A DNA stretch of 64,000 nt from Halomonas salipaludis (GTDB lineage: Bacteria; Pseudomonadota; Gammaproteobacteria; Pseudomonadales; Halomonadaceae): positions 556,224 through 620,223 of the forward strand of contig NZ_NSKB01000003.1 of NCBI RefSeq assembly GCF_002286975.1, read 5' to 3'. Made by a program: the position numbers and the translations under genes. Positions 1 through 7,357 of the stretch are shown piece by piece. The notes under the pieces were generated by a model. It did no database searches. It was given only the letters and a program-made list of their open reading frames with translations, and was not told the DNA's origin. Positions within the stretch are counted from its first letter, which is position 1. Every line of letters begins with the position of its first letter.

Positions 1-774
1 CGGGATGTCACCCTCATTCTGGGCAATAACCTTAAGGTCGGGGATAGCGACCCGCGGCGCTGGGTCGCAGTGCTGTGGTTTGATAGGTTGGTGTAGAAGG
101 CTGAGTACGTTGAGATAATGAGCCAAGTGCTGGCGTTCTTCGAGGGCTGCTGCCATCTCCTGGCTGTCGAGCCCCGGGTTGGCCTCTTTAAACAGCTCTT
201 CGAGCCACTCTCTGACCCAGGTCTGGTCCAGGAACCAACGCATATCGATCATCATGGTGGCAAGACGGAAGTTGGCGCCAGCGCTTACGTCATCCACTGT
301 TGGGCAGAGATAGGCGGTATTGTCACGACGAGGCAGCGTGCGAGTATCAAAGGCCAGAGACAGTCGATGGGTCTGCCCGTCGAGATCCGGCTCGTCAAGC
401 GCCACCAGGCGCATGCGTGACCAGTTCGCCGGGCCTTGTTCAAACATACCCGGAGGCCGGAAGCGCAGGAAAGGAATAGGTAACCAAGCACCGTTCAATT
501 GCTCTAGGCTAGTGGCCATAGCGACGTCAAAATCAGGCTGCTTAACCGTCTCGATTGACTCTTTGACACCATCTCTTTCCACAACATGGAACAGCGATCC
601 GTCTTCCTCATTGACCAGGAGACGAGTCGGTATGCGCGGGGTGTTGGCCAGGTACTTGAACTCGCCGGCGGGTTCCCTGCGCGGGTCAAGCGTCAGGCCG
701 AAGTCCATGAACTGAACCCCGGAATGACTGACCAGAGTGGCGACCTCTTCGAATTTGTTGATTTCTGGCAGCAT
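1..774 (-). CDS. srfB: SrfB family virulence-associated protein, C-terminus beyond the window
   Basis: Reading leftwards from an ATG at 774 the frame stays open for 258 codons to the window edge, so only the N-terminal part is present. The translation begins MLPEINKFEEVATLVSHSG and continues with VQFMDFGLTLDPRREPAGEF, which I recognise as the start of the SrfB family (normally about 1,000 residues). SrfB was named in Salmonella as an SsrB-regulated factor; its molecular function is unknown. It lies 18 bp after srfA on the same strand, as expected for the conserved srfA-srfB-srfC operon, so srfC probably follows outside the window. No strong ribosome binding site is visible, which is compatible with translational coupling to srfA. 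GC content is lower than in the housekeeping genes to the right. Family assignment is from memory of the family, not a search. Confidence 0.8.
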   Translation of the reverse strand, partial: MLPEINKFEEVATLVSHSGVQFMDFGLTLDPRREPAGEFKYLANTPRIPTRLLVNEEDGSLFHVVERDGVKESIETVKQPDFDVAMATSLEQLNGAWLPIPFLRFRPPGMFEQGPANWSRMRLVALDEPDLDGQTHRLSLAFDTRTLPRRDNTAYLCPTVDDVSAGANFRLATMMIDMRWFLDQTWVREWLEELFKEANPGLDSQEMAAALEERQHLAHYLNVLSLLHQPIKPQHCDPAPRVAIPDLKVIAQNEGDIP

Positions 775-792
775 ACTCGGTTGACCGTCCTG

Positions 793-2232
793 TTAATTGG
801 CTTTCCGCAACTGAATGGGGAAGGGTGCGTCGTCGTAGTTTGCAGCACAGCTGGCAACTCCACTCTCGGTCTGGTGGCACCGCACACGTGGCATCTCGTA
901 GTGGCTGTCGTCTTCGCAGCGCGCTCGCTGTTGAGCTTCCACTTGGAGCTCTCCGCTCTGCATTGCGGCGCTGACAGGGCCCGCACAGGTCATTCCGTTC
1001 TGGCCGCCGCGGCGGATGTACATATGCCCCTCGCCCTGATCGAACGCGTAGGTCACCTGCAGGGGGCGGCCAGTCTGACTATCCATCACACCAGCACCTC
1101 GCCAGTTGCCATCAAGGAAATCGGCGGTTCCGTCGGGTGCGTCGGCAGGCAGAGTGAGCGGGGCCACGGTAGGGACGGCGGCTGTCGGCTCCGCGTCTAC
1201 CCTTCCCGGGACTGCCGTCACAGGGGGGGCATCGAGCGGAATCTCGGGCGGAGCCATGCCGGCTTCGGCTGACCCAGGGACATCTGGTGCCTGTATCTCG
1301 GCGGGCGGGGGTTCATCAAGGCTTACGGGGACCGGAGGGCTGACGTTGGATGGTGCCAGGCCAGGCATTTCACCCTCTGGCGTGGACATTTCGGGTATGC
1401 CAATCTCAGGCAGACTGCCATCGAGCCTAGGAGAAGTTAGACTTGGAGTGGAGGCCGAGCCGGCTCCCCAGCGGCTGAAGGGCCAGTTATCCCATTCGGC
1501 CCATAGAGAGCGTGGGAAAGAGGGCGATGCTGCACCGACATCCAGGGACGGGGGGGAGAGGCTGGGAGGGGTGGCAGAGGGCATGCAGGCCCTGAGCCCG
1601 AAGAGAAGTAAGCCAAGTGCGAGGGCAAGCGGCAACAGCCACCACCAGCGTCGCCACCATGGCCGAACGGAAACCACCTCAGGGTGAACTACCGGTGGCG
1701 CCACCGGGGCCGTTGCAGCACTGGCTGCAGCAGGCTGGACAGCCTGCGGAACCGATGAGGGGTACAGGCATAGCAATGGATTGGCATGCCGATCCGCTTC
1801 AGGATGGATAAACCCCCAGAAGGTGATAACGGGAGTGCCATCGACCAGATAGACGTAATTTTCGTCTGGAAAATGGCATACCCATTTGACCAGCCGGGAA
1901 AAGACCTCATGATCGCCGCCTTGACCATCAGCAGGCGCCTTATTGAGGTCGATCACTTCCTTTCTGAAGGCCTCGAGCTGTATGCGGGCATCTTCACGCT
2001 CGTCTTCCGTGGCACTGCGCCAGGGAATAACGTCGCCGCGGATATCACTGTACCAGTCGACACTTTCGCCCTGCTGATCTCGCTGCGGCATGGCTAGATG
2101 CCGTTCCTTGCCGGGAAGCCGACGTGAAATGACGTTACGCAGTTGAAGTGCGGAGTGATAAACGGGCTGCCCGGTTTCACCCAGGGCACGAAAATGCTCG
2201 GACTTATCGCTATGCAGCAGTATCGCTGACAT
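793..2232 (-). CDS. srfA: SrfA family protein, single-pass membrane protein with a long proline-rich region
   Basis: A 479-residue protein. The conserved N-terminal part (ILLHSDKSEHFRALGETGQP) is typical of SrfA, the first gene of srfABC operons. One strongly hydrophobic segment preceded by a Trp/Arg-rich stretch lies at about residues 198-215. About 160 residues after it are rich in Pro, Ser, Ala and Glu and look disordered, and a small C-terminal domain with several cysteines follows (about 385-479). This suggests a membrane-anchored protein with a cytoplasmic N-domain and an external C-domain; topology is inferred. I chose the ATG at 2232 because a G-rich Shine-Dalgarno-like stretch precedes it; an in-frame ATG at 2289 would add 19 residues. 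Hand-counted lines inside the gene are near 50% GC against 65-70% in carB, which suggests acquisition by transfer. Function is not established. Confidence 0.75.
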   Translation of the reverse strand: MSAILLHSDKSEHFRALGETGQPVYHSALQLRNVISRRLPGKERHLAMPQRDQQGESVDWYSDIRGDVIPWRSATEDEREDARIQLEAFRKEVIDLNKAPADGQGGDHEVFSRLVKWVCHFPDENYVYLVDGTPVITFWGFIHPEADRHANPLLCLYPSSVPQAVQPAAASAATAPVAPPVVHPEVVSVRPWWRRWWWLLPLALALGLLLFGLRACMPSATPPSLSPPSLDVGAASPSFPRSLWAEWDNWPFSRWGAGSASTPSLTSPRLDGSLPEIGIPEMSTPEGEMPGLAPSNVSPPVPVSLDEPPPAEIQAPDVPGSAEAGMAPPEIPLDAPPVTAVPGRVDAEPTAAVPTVAPLTLPADAPDGTADFLDGNWRGAGVMDSQTGRPLQVTYAFDQGEGHMYIRRGGQNGMTCAGPVSAAMQSGELQVEAQQRARCEDDSHYEMPRVRCHQTESGVASCAANYDDAPFPIQLRKAN

Positions 2233-2311
2233 GGCTGCCCCCCATGACATGGCAAGCTGCGGTGGTTGCACAGCCAGATGGTCTGCCAAGTGTCAGAGTA
2301 AGGGCTATTTC

Positions 2312-2329
2312 CAGGCACAATTCTTGCAC
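2312..2329 (+). promoter_or_regulatory. possible orphan sigma-54 promoter
   Basis: AGGCAC, five bases, then TTGCA: GG at 2314-2315 and GC at 2326-2327 are exactly ten bases apart, the sigma-54 -24/-12 geometry. It points right, away from srfA, and no intact gene follows for 2-3 kb. It may be a relic, serve a small RNA, or be chance. Confidence 0.4.
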
Positions 2330-2339
2330 CAGACTAGAT

Positions 2340-2828
2340 CGTTGATCAGCTGTCACTGTAATGTAATCCCTCGCGTACTGCCGGCCGGCTAGTGCCAGCT
2401 CTGATACTTAGTGTAAAAAACTGTTATTGTCTGGATACATTTCAAGCTAGCACATGTTTGTTAGTGCTGAAAGCAGCAGATACCAACAGCGCTGCCGCTT
2501 AGCCTGAATGCATGTATCGGCCTGCAGGCGGCAAACTTGAATTTTCCTGGTTCGGTGAGAGGAGGGGCAGCAGCATCACCGCTGGCCAGTCCTATTGATT
2601 TGTTTGGTTGGTGAAGTGTGACCACGCGACCTTGATGGCGGGCAGGCACAAGCTCGTTGAGCATCCGTGGAGGCCGCCTGGCATCAGTAGTTGAGGAAGT
2701 GTTCATGGCAAACTACCCATCGCCTGACAACTCACCAGTGCGGCATAATCCACCGATGGTCCCAGTTGCATCTCGAGGTGGGGCAGCTCGCTTGGGGGTG
2801 GGGCCGAAGCGTCCACACAGTGTGTGCC
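2340..2828. other. non-coding stretch between srfA and the FAH remnant
   Basis: About 490 bp with no convincing gene on either strand. Short open frames exist but none resembles a known family or has a good ribosome binding site. The composition is more AT-rich near 2400-2470 than elsewhere. It probably contains the srfA promoter (minus strand) and decayed sequence upstream of the truncated hydrolase gene. Confidence 0.6.
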
Positions 2829-3300
2829 GTGCACCATGCAGTTGAGCTAGTGGTAGCCTTGGCCAAGGGTGGTGAAGAATATTCCCGTTGATCAGGCTCT
2901 AGCGCATGGGTATGGATATGCCGTTGGTCTCGATGTGACACGACGGGATATTCAAGCCGAGATGAAGAAAATGGGGCGTCCATGGGATACCGCGAAAAGC
3001 TTCGAGGGTGCCGCTCCTTGTGGCGCTCTTGTGCCAGCCGCGAAGATCGGCCATCCCGACTCGGGAGCAATCTGGTTAAATATCAACGGTGAGCAGCGTC
3101 AGCAGGGCAATCTTGATCAGATGATCTGGAAAGTGCCGGAAGTCATCTCCCAGCTCTCTCGACTGTTCCGCTTGCGTGCTGGTGACCTCATCATGACGGG
3201 AACGCCCTCTGGCGTTGGTACTGTATCGATTGGGGATACCTTGCAGGGAGGCATAGCAGGTGTTGGTGAGTTGCATACACGCGTGGTGGCTGGCTGGTAA
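2829..3300 (+). pseudogene. remnant of a fumarylacetoacetate hydrolase family gene (fumarylpyruvate hydrolase-like), 5' truncated and frameshifted
   Basis: The coding frame reads VHHAVELVVALAKGG from 2829, the metal-binding start of the FAH catalytic domain (HHEIELVVA in relatives). One extra base near 2871-2875 then shifts it to the frame that carries on with KNIPVDQALAHGYGYAVGLD and ends at 3300. The second part keeps family features (TRRDIQAEMKK, and MTGTPSGVG near the C-terminus). The usual first 60-70 residues are not found upstream in any frame. Family members hydrolyse fumarylpyruvate or related diketo acids in aromatic (gentisate or homogentisate-like) degradation. With both a missing N-terminus and a frameshift it should be non-functional, unless a GTG at 2869 or 2872 yields a C-terminal fragment. 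The downstream permease may once have been co-transcribed. Confidence 0.8.
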
Positions 3301-3363
3301 GTTATCGGGCAGCTGGTTTGCAGCATCAATTCTGGAGAGGCGGCTCAAAAGCCCCTTGTCGCG

Positions 3364-4110
3364 ATGCTGATACTGCTGTCAATAGTGACGCTGGTACTGG
3401 CAGGGTTTGTCAAAGGCGCTATTGGTTCTGGAGTCCCCCTGATCGTGGTGCCTATTTTCACGGTGCTCTACGATATCCAGACCGCCATCGTCGTCTTGCT
3501 GGTACCCAACCTGCTGAGCAATATGTTGCAGGTCTGGCGCTACCGCCGCCATCTGCTGCCGTTGCGTTTCCTGGCAGGGTTTGCCGTGGCGGGCGGGGTG
3601 GGCGTGCTGCTGGGCACCTGGGCGCTGGTGAGTATCAACGAGAAGCTGCTGTCGATCACCGTCGCCGTGACCATGCTGGCCTACCTGGGGTTGCGCGTGT
3701 TGCGCCGCGATGCCGAGCTGGGGTACGCGCTAGCCAATAAGCTGGTCATCCCTGCCGGCCTATGCGGGGGCGTGCTGCAAGGCGCGGTGGGAATGTCGGC
3801 GCCGGTGTCGGTGGCGTTTCTCAACTTCATGCGCCTTGAGCGGCGAGTTTTCATTGGTTCCATTTCGACGTTCTTTGCGGCCATCACAGTGGTCCAGCTT
3901 CCTGCGCTGCTCTCCGTTGGGCTCGTCACATGGCCGCTCGCCATGGCCAGCGTGGTGGCATTCCTGGTGATCTGGCTGGCCATGCCGCTGGGAGGGCGCC
4001 TGGGGCAGTACCTGGCCCGAGACGTCTTCGACAAGGTCATCATGGCGCTGCTGTTCCTGATCGCCATGCGCATCTTGCTGGATGCCTTGCTGACATCGGT
4101 GAACGGGTAG
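3364..4110 (+). CDS. TSUP (TauE/SafE) family membrane permease
   Basis: A 248-residue integral membrane protein with about eight hydrophobic segments arranged as two similar halves. The GF(V)KGAIGSGVPLIVVP signature near the N-terminus and its counterpart (GGVLQGAVGMSAPVSVAF) near residue 140 are the paired repeat motifs of the 4-toluene sulfonate uptake permease family. Members export sulfite or sulfonates or move other organic anions; the substrate cannot be read from the sequence. It starts 63 bp after the FAH remnant on the same strand and may once have served the same catabolic cluster. The ribosome binding site is weak. The gene appears intact. Confidence 0.8.
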   Translation: MLILLSIVTLVLAGFVKGAIGSGVPLIVVPIFTVLYDIQTAIVVLLVPNLLSNMLQVWRYRRHLLPLRFLAGFAVAGGVGVLLGTWALVSINEKLLSITVAVTMLAYLGLRVLRRDAELGYALANKLVIPAGLCGGVLQGAVGMSAPVSVAFLNFMRLERRVFIGSISTFFAAITVVQLPALLSVGLVTWPLAMASVVAFLVIWLAMPLGGRLGQYLARDVFDKVIMALLFLIAMRILLDALLTSVNG

Positions 4111-4346
4111 CAGATTGCTGACGTTGATCAGGCTGGCTGTGCGATAGGCCAGCAACTTCATCTAGAGTATCGTCCAATTGCAGGATGACCCGTCGTCCAA
4201 TTGTCGAAGGGGCCTCGGTCTCACTGGCTTGACGGGAGCGTGCGATGCCGGATGGCGAGCAGCGCAGCGCCTGGCGCGACTGGCATGGAGCCGAGTGGGC
4301 GGGTCAAATGTCCTTGGCTTGGATGGCGCTTGGGATGGCCAGTAAA
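4111..4346. other. non-coding stretch between the permease and ssrA
   Basis: No convincing gene. A direct repeat TCGTCCAATTG occurs at about 4170-4180 and 4193-4203, 23 bp apart. A short open frame runs through the area but continues into the tmRNA gene and is a shadow. The 3' end of a tmRNA gene is a common integration site, so relic island sequence is possible, but no integrase is seen. Confidence 0.4.
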
Positions 4347-4370
4347 CGAAAAAAGCACCCGTAGGTGCTT
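4347..4370 (-). terminator. intrinsic terminator of ssrA
   Basis: On the minus strand AAGCACC pairs with GGTGCTT around the loop TACG, followed by a run of T residues. It lies 17 nt beyond the CCA end of the tmRNA. Confidence 0.85.
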
Positions 4371-4386
4371 GATTCGACTACTTGAT

Positions 4387-4766
4387 TGGTGGAGGCGGCG
4401 GGAATTGAACCCGCGTCCGCCGGCACTCGCTCTTCGGCTCTACATGCTTAGGTCCGTCTTTTGATTTAACGCTACTGGCTCCGACGGGCAGGATCCAGCT
4501 ACGCGATTCCTCTAAGTTTTAGCGATTGGTGAGAGGACACCACCAACCGCGATCCCATCAGTTTGCGCTCATATCCCCGCCGTGATGAATGGGCACATCA
4601 CTTTGGGGCCGGACTAGAAGCTAACAGCTATTAAGCTGCCAGCGCGCCCTGAGCGTAGTTGTCGTCGTTTGCGACTATTTAATCGTGATGTTGGATTTAC
4701 GAGATACATCACGCTCTCGGCATGCACCTAGGAGGTTGTCACCGGCGTCGAAGCCATGTCGCCCCC
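4387..4766 (-). ncRNA. ssrA: tmRNA (transfer-messenger RNA)
   Basis: The 5' end reads GGGGGCGACATGGCTTCGAC and the 3' end is the tRNA-like arm ending in CCGCCTCCACCA, about 380 nt in all. The internal reading frame (complement of 4631-4672) encodes the tag ANDDNYAQGALAA followed by TAA, with GCA as resume codon. The RNA rescues stalled ribosomes: it is charged with alanine, bound by SmpB, and appends the degradation tag recognised by ClpXP and FtsH. smpB lies 60 bp upstream on the same strand and ftsH is also in this window. The gene overlaps no credible protein gene. Confidence 0.97.
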
Positions 4767-4826
4767 GTGGAACCTCATCATTCTATCAGGTGGGGACGGC
4801 GCGACGCCAGTTCAAGCGCGCGCCGT

Positions 4827-5309
4827 TCAGTGGTCGCGCATGATCCGCGCCTTCTGGCGGTTCCAGTCGCGCTCCTTCTCGGTGGCGCGCTTGTCGTGCT
4901 GCTTCTTGCCGGTCACCAGTGCCAGCTCGCACTTGATCAGGTTCTTCTTCCAGTACAGCTTGAGCGGCACGCAGGTGTGGCCCTTGTCCTGGGTGCGCGA
5001 GAAGATCTTGGCGATCTCCTTGCGGTGCAGCAGCAGCTTGCGGGTGCGCGTCGGATCGGCGATCTCGTGAGTGCTGGCGGTATTGAGCGGGGTGATGTGA
5101 CTGCCCAGCAGCCAGGCCTCGCTGTTCTTGATCAGGATATAGGTGTCGGTGAGCTGGGCCTTGCCGGCACGCAGGCTCTTGACCTCCCACCCGGCCAGCG
5201 CGAGGCCCGCTTCGAAGGTCTCGTCGATGTGGTACTCGAAGCGCGCCTTCTTGTTCTGGGCGATGACGGAACTGGACGGGCCTTTGCCCTTGCCTTTCTT
5301 GTTGGCCAT
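4827..5309 (-). CDS. smpB: SsrA-binding protein SmpB
   Basis: A 160-residue protein of normal family length. It has the conserved core [20 protein letters not shown] followed by KSLRAGK, then [19 protein letters not shown], and ends in the basic tail ([17 protein letters not shown]) that enters the vacant mRNA channel of the ribosome. SmpB binds the tRNA-like domain of tmRNA and is needed for trans-translation. It is directly upstream of ssrA on the same strand. The ATG at 5309 gives the expected [10 protein letters not shown] start. It is divergent from ratA. Confidence 0.96.
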   Translation of the reverse strand: MANKKGKGKGPSSSVIAQNKKARFEYHIDETFEAGLALAGWEVKSLRAGKAQLTDTYILIKNSEAWLLGSHITPLNTASTHEIADPTRTRKLLLHRKEIAKIFSRTQDKGHTCVPLKLYWKKNLIKCELALVTGKKQHDKRATEKERDWNRQKARIMRDH

Positions 5310-5437
5310 GGAACCTCGTGTGTCGATATGCCTTGGCAGCCCCGTTCGAGATGGGGGGAAGCGTGATAAGATTCAAGGCTTGACGAAATAGCCGACCATG
5401 ATACGCGTACGGCCCAGCAAAGTCAGCGGAGAGGTAA

Positions 5438-5872
5438 ATGCCTACGGTCAATCGGTCCGCCCTGGTGCGGCACTCCCCTCAGGCGATGTTCGACCTGGTC
5501 AACGATTTCGAGCGCTATCCGGAGTTCCTGCCGGGCTGCCGGCGGGCACGCCTGGTGGAGCGCGACGACGAGCACCTGATCGGCGAGATGACCCTGGGCA
5601 GGGCGGGTATCGAGCACAGCATCATGACCCGCAACGACCTGGTCGAGCCGGAGCGCATCGAGCTGTCGCTGGTGAAGGGGCCTTTCAAGCGCCTGCGCGG
5701 GCGCTGGCTGTTCACGCCGATGGGCGAGGATGCCTGCAAGGTGAGTCTGGAGATGGAATTCGAGTTCGCCAACCGGTTGCTGGGTATGGCCTTCGGCAAG
5801 CTGTTTCAGCAGGTTGCCGGGCAACTGGTGGAGTCGTTTACCCGCCGCGCAGATGACCTCTATGGCCGCTGA
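5438..5872 (+). CDS. ratA: RatA/Coq10-like START domain protein
   Basis: A 144-residue protein beginning MPTVNRSALVRHSPQAMFDL, with VNDFERYPEFLPGC, the hallmark of the RatA/COQ10 family (a single START-like lipid-binding fold). In E. coli RatA was described as a factor blocking 70S assembly; the wider family binds ubiquinone and supports respiration, so the physiological role is debated. The start is preceded by GGAGAGG about 7 nt upstream. The rnfH (ratB) gene follows 30 bp later on the same strand, and smpB is divergent; this smpB-ratA-rnfH-bamE layout is conserved in gammaproteobacteria. Confidence 0.9.
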   Translation: MPTVNRSALVRHSPQAMFDLVNDFERYPEFLPGCRRARLVERDDEHLIGEMTLGRAGIEHSIMTRNDLVEPERIELSLVKGPFKRLRGRWLFTPMGEDACKVSLEMEFEFANRLLGMAFGKLFQQVAGQLVESFTRRADDLYGR

Positions 5873-5902
5873 GCGCAGTAAACGCGCGCCGGGAGCTGGG
5901 TG

Positions 5903-6211
5903 ATGAGCGATATGATCGAGGTTGAAGTGGCCTTCGCGCTGCCCGAGCGCCAGCGGTTGGTGGCGCTGGCGGTGCCGCCTGGTACGTCGGCCCGTCAGGC
6001 GGTGCTGCAGGCCGGGCTTGCGCAGGCGTTTCCCGAGCAGGGCGAAGCGTTCTTCCGCGAAGCGCCGCTAGGGATCTTCGGCACGCCACTCAAGCGCGAC
6101 GACCAGCCGCTCAGCGAGGGCGATCGGGTCGAGGTCTACCGTCCGCTGCAGATCGACCCCAAGCAGGCGCGCAAGCGGCGCGCCGAGCAGGGCAAGGCGC
6201 GCTATCGATAG
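5903..6211 (+). CDS. rnfH: RnfH family ubiquitin-like protein (RatB)
   Basis: A 102-residue protein with the beta-grasp pattern of the RnfH/RatB family (IEVEVAFALPERQRLVAL near the start, GIFGTPLKRDDQPLSEGDRV around residues 55-75) and a basic C-terminal tail. I chose the ATG at 5903, since GGGAG lies 7 nt upstream, over the overlapping GTG at 5900. It is probably co-transcribed with ratA. Despite the name, a role in Rnf electron transport is not shown. It runs convergently towards bamE with an 11-bp gap. Confidence 0.9.
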   Translation: MSDMIEVEVAFALPERQRLVALAVPPGTSARQAVLQAGLAQAFPEQGEAFFREAPLGIFGTPLKRDDQPLSEGDRVEVYRPLQIDPKQARKRRAEQGKARYR

Positions 6212-6222
6212 CCAGGTCGCGA

Positions 6223-6759
6223 TCAGAGCGACGGATCCTGCTGGACCGGCTCCTGTGCGCTTGGCTCCGGCGCGCGCTCGGCGGGTGCGCCGCCGGCCGG
6301 GGCGGTGCCGCCGCCCTGCTGAGGCTCGGGTTGCGCCTCGGGCTGCGGGCTCTGCGGGGCCATGCCGTCGTCCGGGCCGACGCCCTCCGGGGCCGGGCCG
6401 GGGCCATCCTCGGGCATCAGCTCGATATCGCGGGACAGGTCGCCGTCGCGGCTGATGTCGACCAGGCGGTCGCCGTCGAAGGTCAGGGTGACGCGGCGCT
6501 GGTCAACGCCGCCGTAGGCTTCGTCGAGGCGGAACAGGTAGTCCCACTGGCTGGCGTCGAACGGGCCCTCGAGCAGCGGGGTGCCCATCACACCGCGCAC
6601 CTGGTCGCGGCTCATGCCCGGCTGCAGCTGGCCGACCATGTCCTGGGTCACCAGGTTGCCCTGGGCCAGGTCGCGCTTGTAGACGCCTAAATAGCTGCAG
6701 CCGCTGACCAGCGTGGTGAGGGCAACGGAAAGGGTGACGGTTTTGATCAGCTTTTGCAT
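6223..6759 (-). CDS. bamE: outer membrane assembly lipoprotein BamE with a long low-complexity tail
   Basis: A 178-residue lipoprotein precursor. The signal peptide ends in the lipobox LVSGC (about residue 22), so the mature protein is lipid-anchored at the outer membrane as part of the BAM beta-barrel assembly complex. The SmpA/BamE domain follows (QGNLVTQDMVGQLQPGMSR, then VMGTPLL and WDYLFR). Residues from about 112 on are an extension rich in Pro, Gln, Glu and Gly that is absent from E. coli BamE (113 residues). Start chosen at MQKLIKTV; upstream in-frame ATGs would spoil the signal peptide. It is divergent from fur with 72 bp between starts, the usual arrangement. Confidence 0.92.
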   Translation of the reverse strand: MQKLIKTVTLSVALTTLVSGCSYLGVYKRDLAQGNLVTQDMVGQLQPGMSRDQVRGVMGTPLLEGPFDASQWDYLFRLDEAYGGVDQRRVTLTFDGDRLVDISRDGDLSRDIELMPEDGPGPAPEGVGPDDGMAPQSPQPEAQPEPQQGGGTAPAGGAPAERAPEPSAQEPVQQDPSL

Positions 6760-6831
6760 TTGAGCCTGTTCTTCACTATCGTTGAGTCGGTCGATCATAC
6801 CCGACCCTACACGTTACTGCGAAGAGCGACC

Positions 6832-7278
6832 ATGGCCGATCAGAACCATGAATTACGCAAGGCGGGTCTGAAGGTGACCCTGCCCCGCGTCAAGATCCTG
6901 CAGATCCTGGAGAATGCCCCGGGTCAGCACCACTTGAGTGCCGAAGATGTCTATAAGGCACTGCTGGAGGCCGGCGAAGACGTGGGCCTAGCCACCGTCT
7001 ATCGCGTGCTTACTCAATTCGAGTCTGCCGGCCTGGTGATACGTCACAATTTCGACGGCGGGCACGCGCTGTTCGAGCTGTCTCAGGACGAGCACCACGA
7101 CCATATGGTGTGCCTCGAGAGCGGTGAGATCATCGAGTTCTTCGATGAGACCATCGAGCGTCGTCAACAGGAGATCGCCGAGGAGCACGGCTTCGAACTG
7201 GTGGATCACGCCCTGGTGCTGTACGTGCGCCCCAAGGGCTCCAAGGCGACCCGTCAGGAAGGCATTCAAAAGAAGTAA
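6832..7278 (+). CDS. fur: ferric uptake regulator Fur
   Basis: A 148-residue repressor. It has an N-terminal winged helix (LRKAGLKVTLPRVKILQIL), the DEHHDHMVCLESGEIIEF metal-binding and dimerisation region, and a C-terminal segment with EHGFELVDHALVLYV. Fur binds Fe2+ and represses iron uptake genes. The typical C-terminal CxxC zinc pair is reduced: one Cys (in HMVC) is visible, as in Pseudomonas Fur. A further in-frame ATG upstream at 6754 falls inside the divergent bamE region and is not used. The ATG at 6832 gives the canonical MADQNHELRKAG start. Confidence 0.96.
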   Translation: MADQNHELRKAGLKVTLPRVKILQILENAPGQHHLSAEDVYKALLEAGEDVGLATVYRVLTQFESAGLVIRHNFDGGHALFELSQDEHHDHMVCLESGEIIEFFDETIERRQQEIAEEHGFELVDHALVLYVRPKGSKATRQEGIQKK

Positions 7279-7302
7279 GCGCAAGGCGGCTGCGTCACAC
7301 CT

Positions 7303-7331
7303 CTCGGCCCCGATCCATGATCGGGGCCGAG
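7303..7331. terminator. hairpin between convergent fur and recN
   Basis: A perfect inverted repeat, CTCGGCCCCGAT and its complement around the loop CCATG, lies between the two convergent genes. T tracts are absent, so intrinsic termination may be weak or bidirectional. Confidence 0.6.
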
Positions 7332-7357
7332 TGCGTGTGGGGCCGCGGCGCCAGCCG

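Noticed and set aside
4201..4464. Plus-strand 87-codon frame entering the tmRNA gene
   Set aside because: Half of it is the antisense of the tmRNA 3' arm; no independent support.
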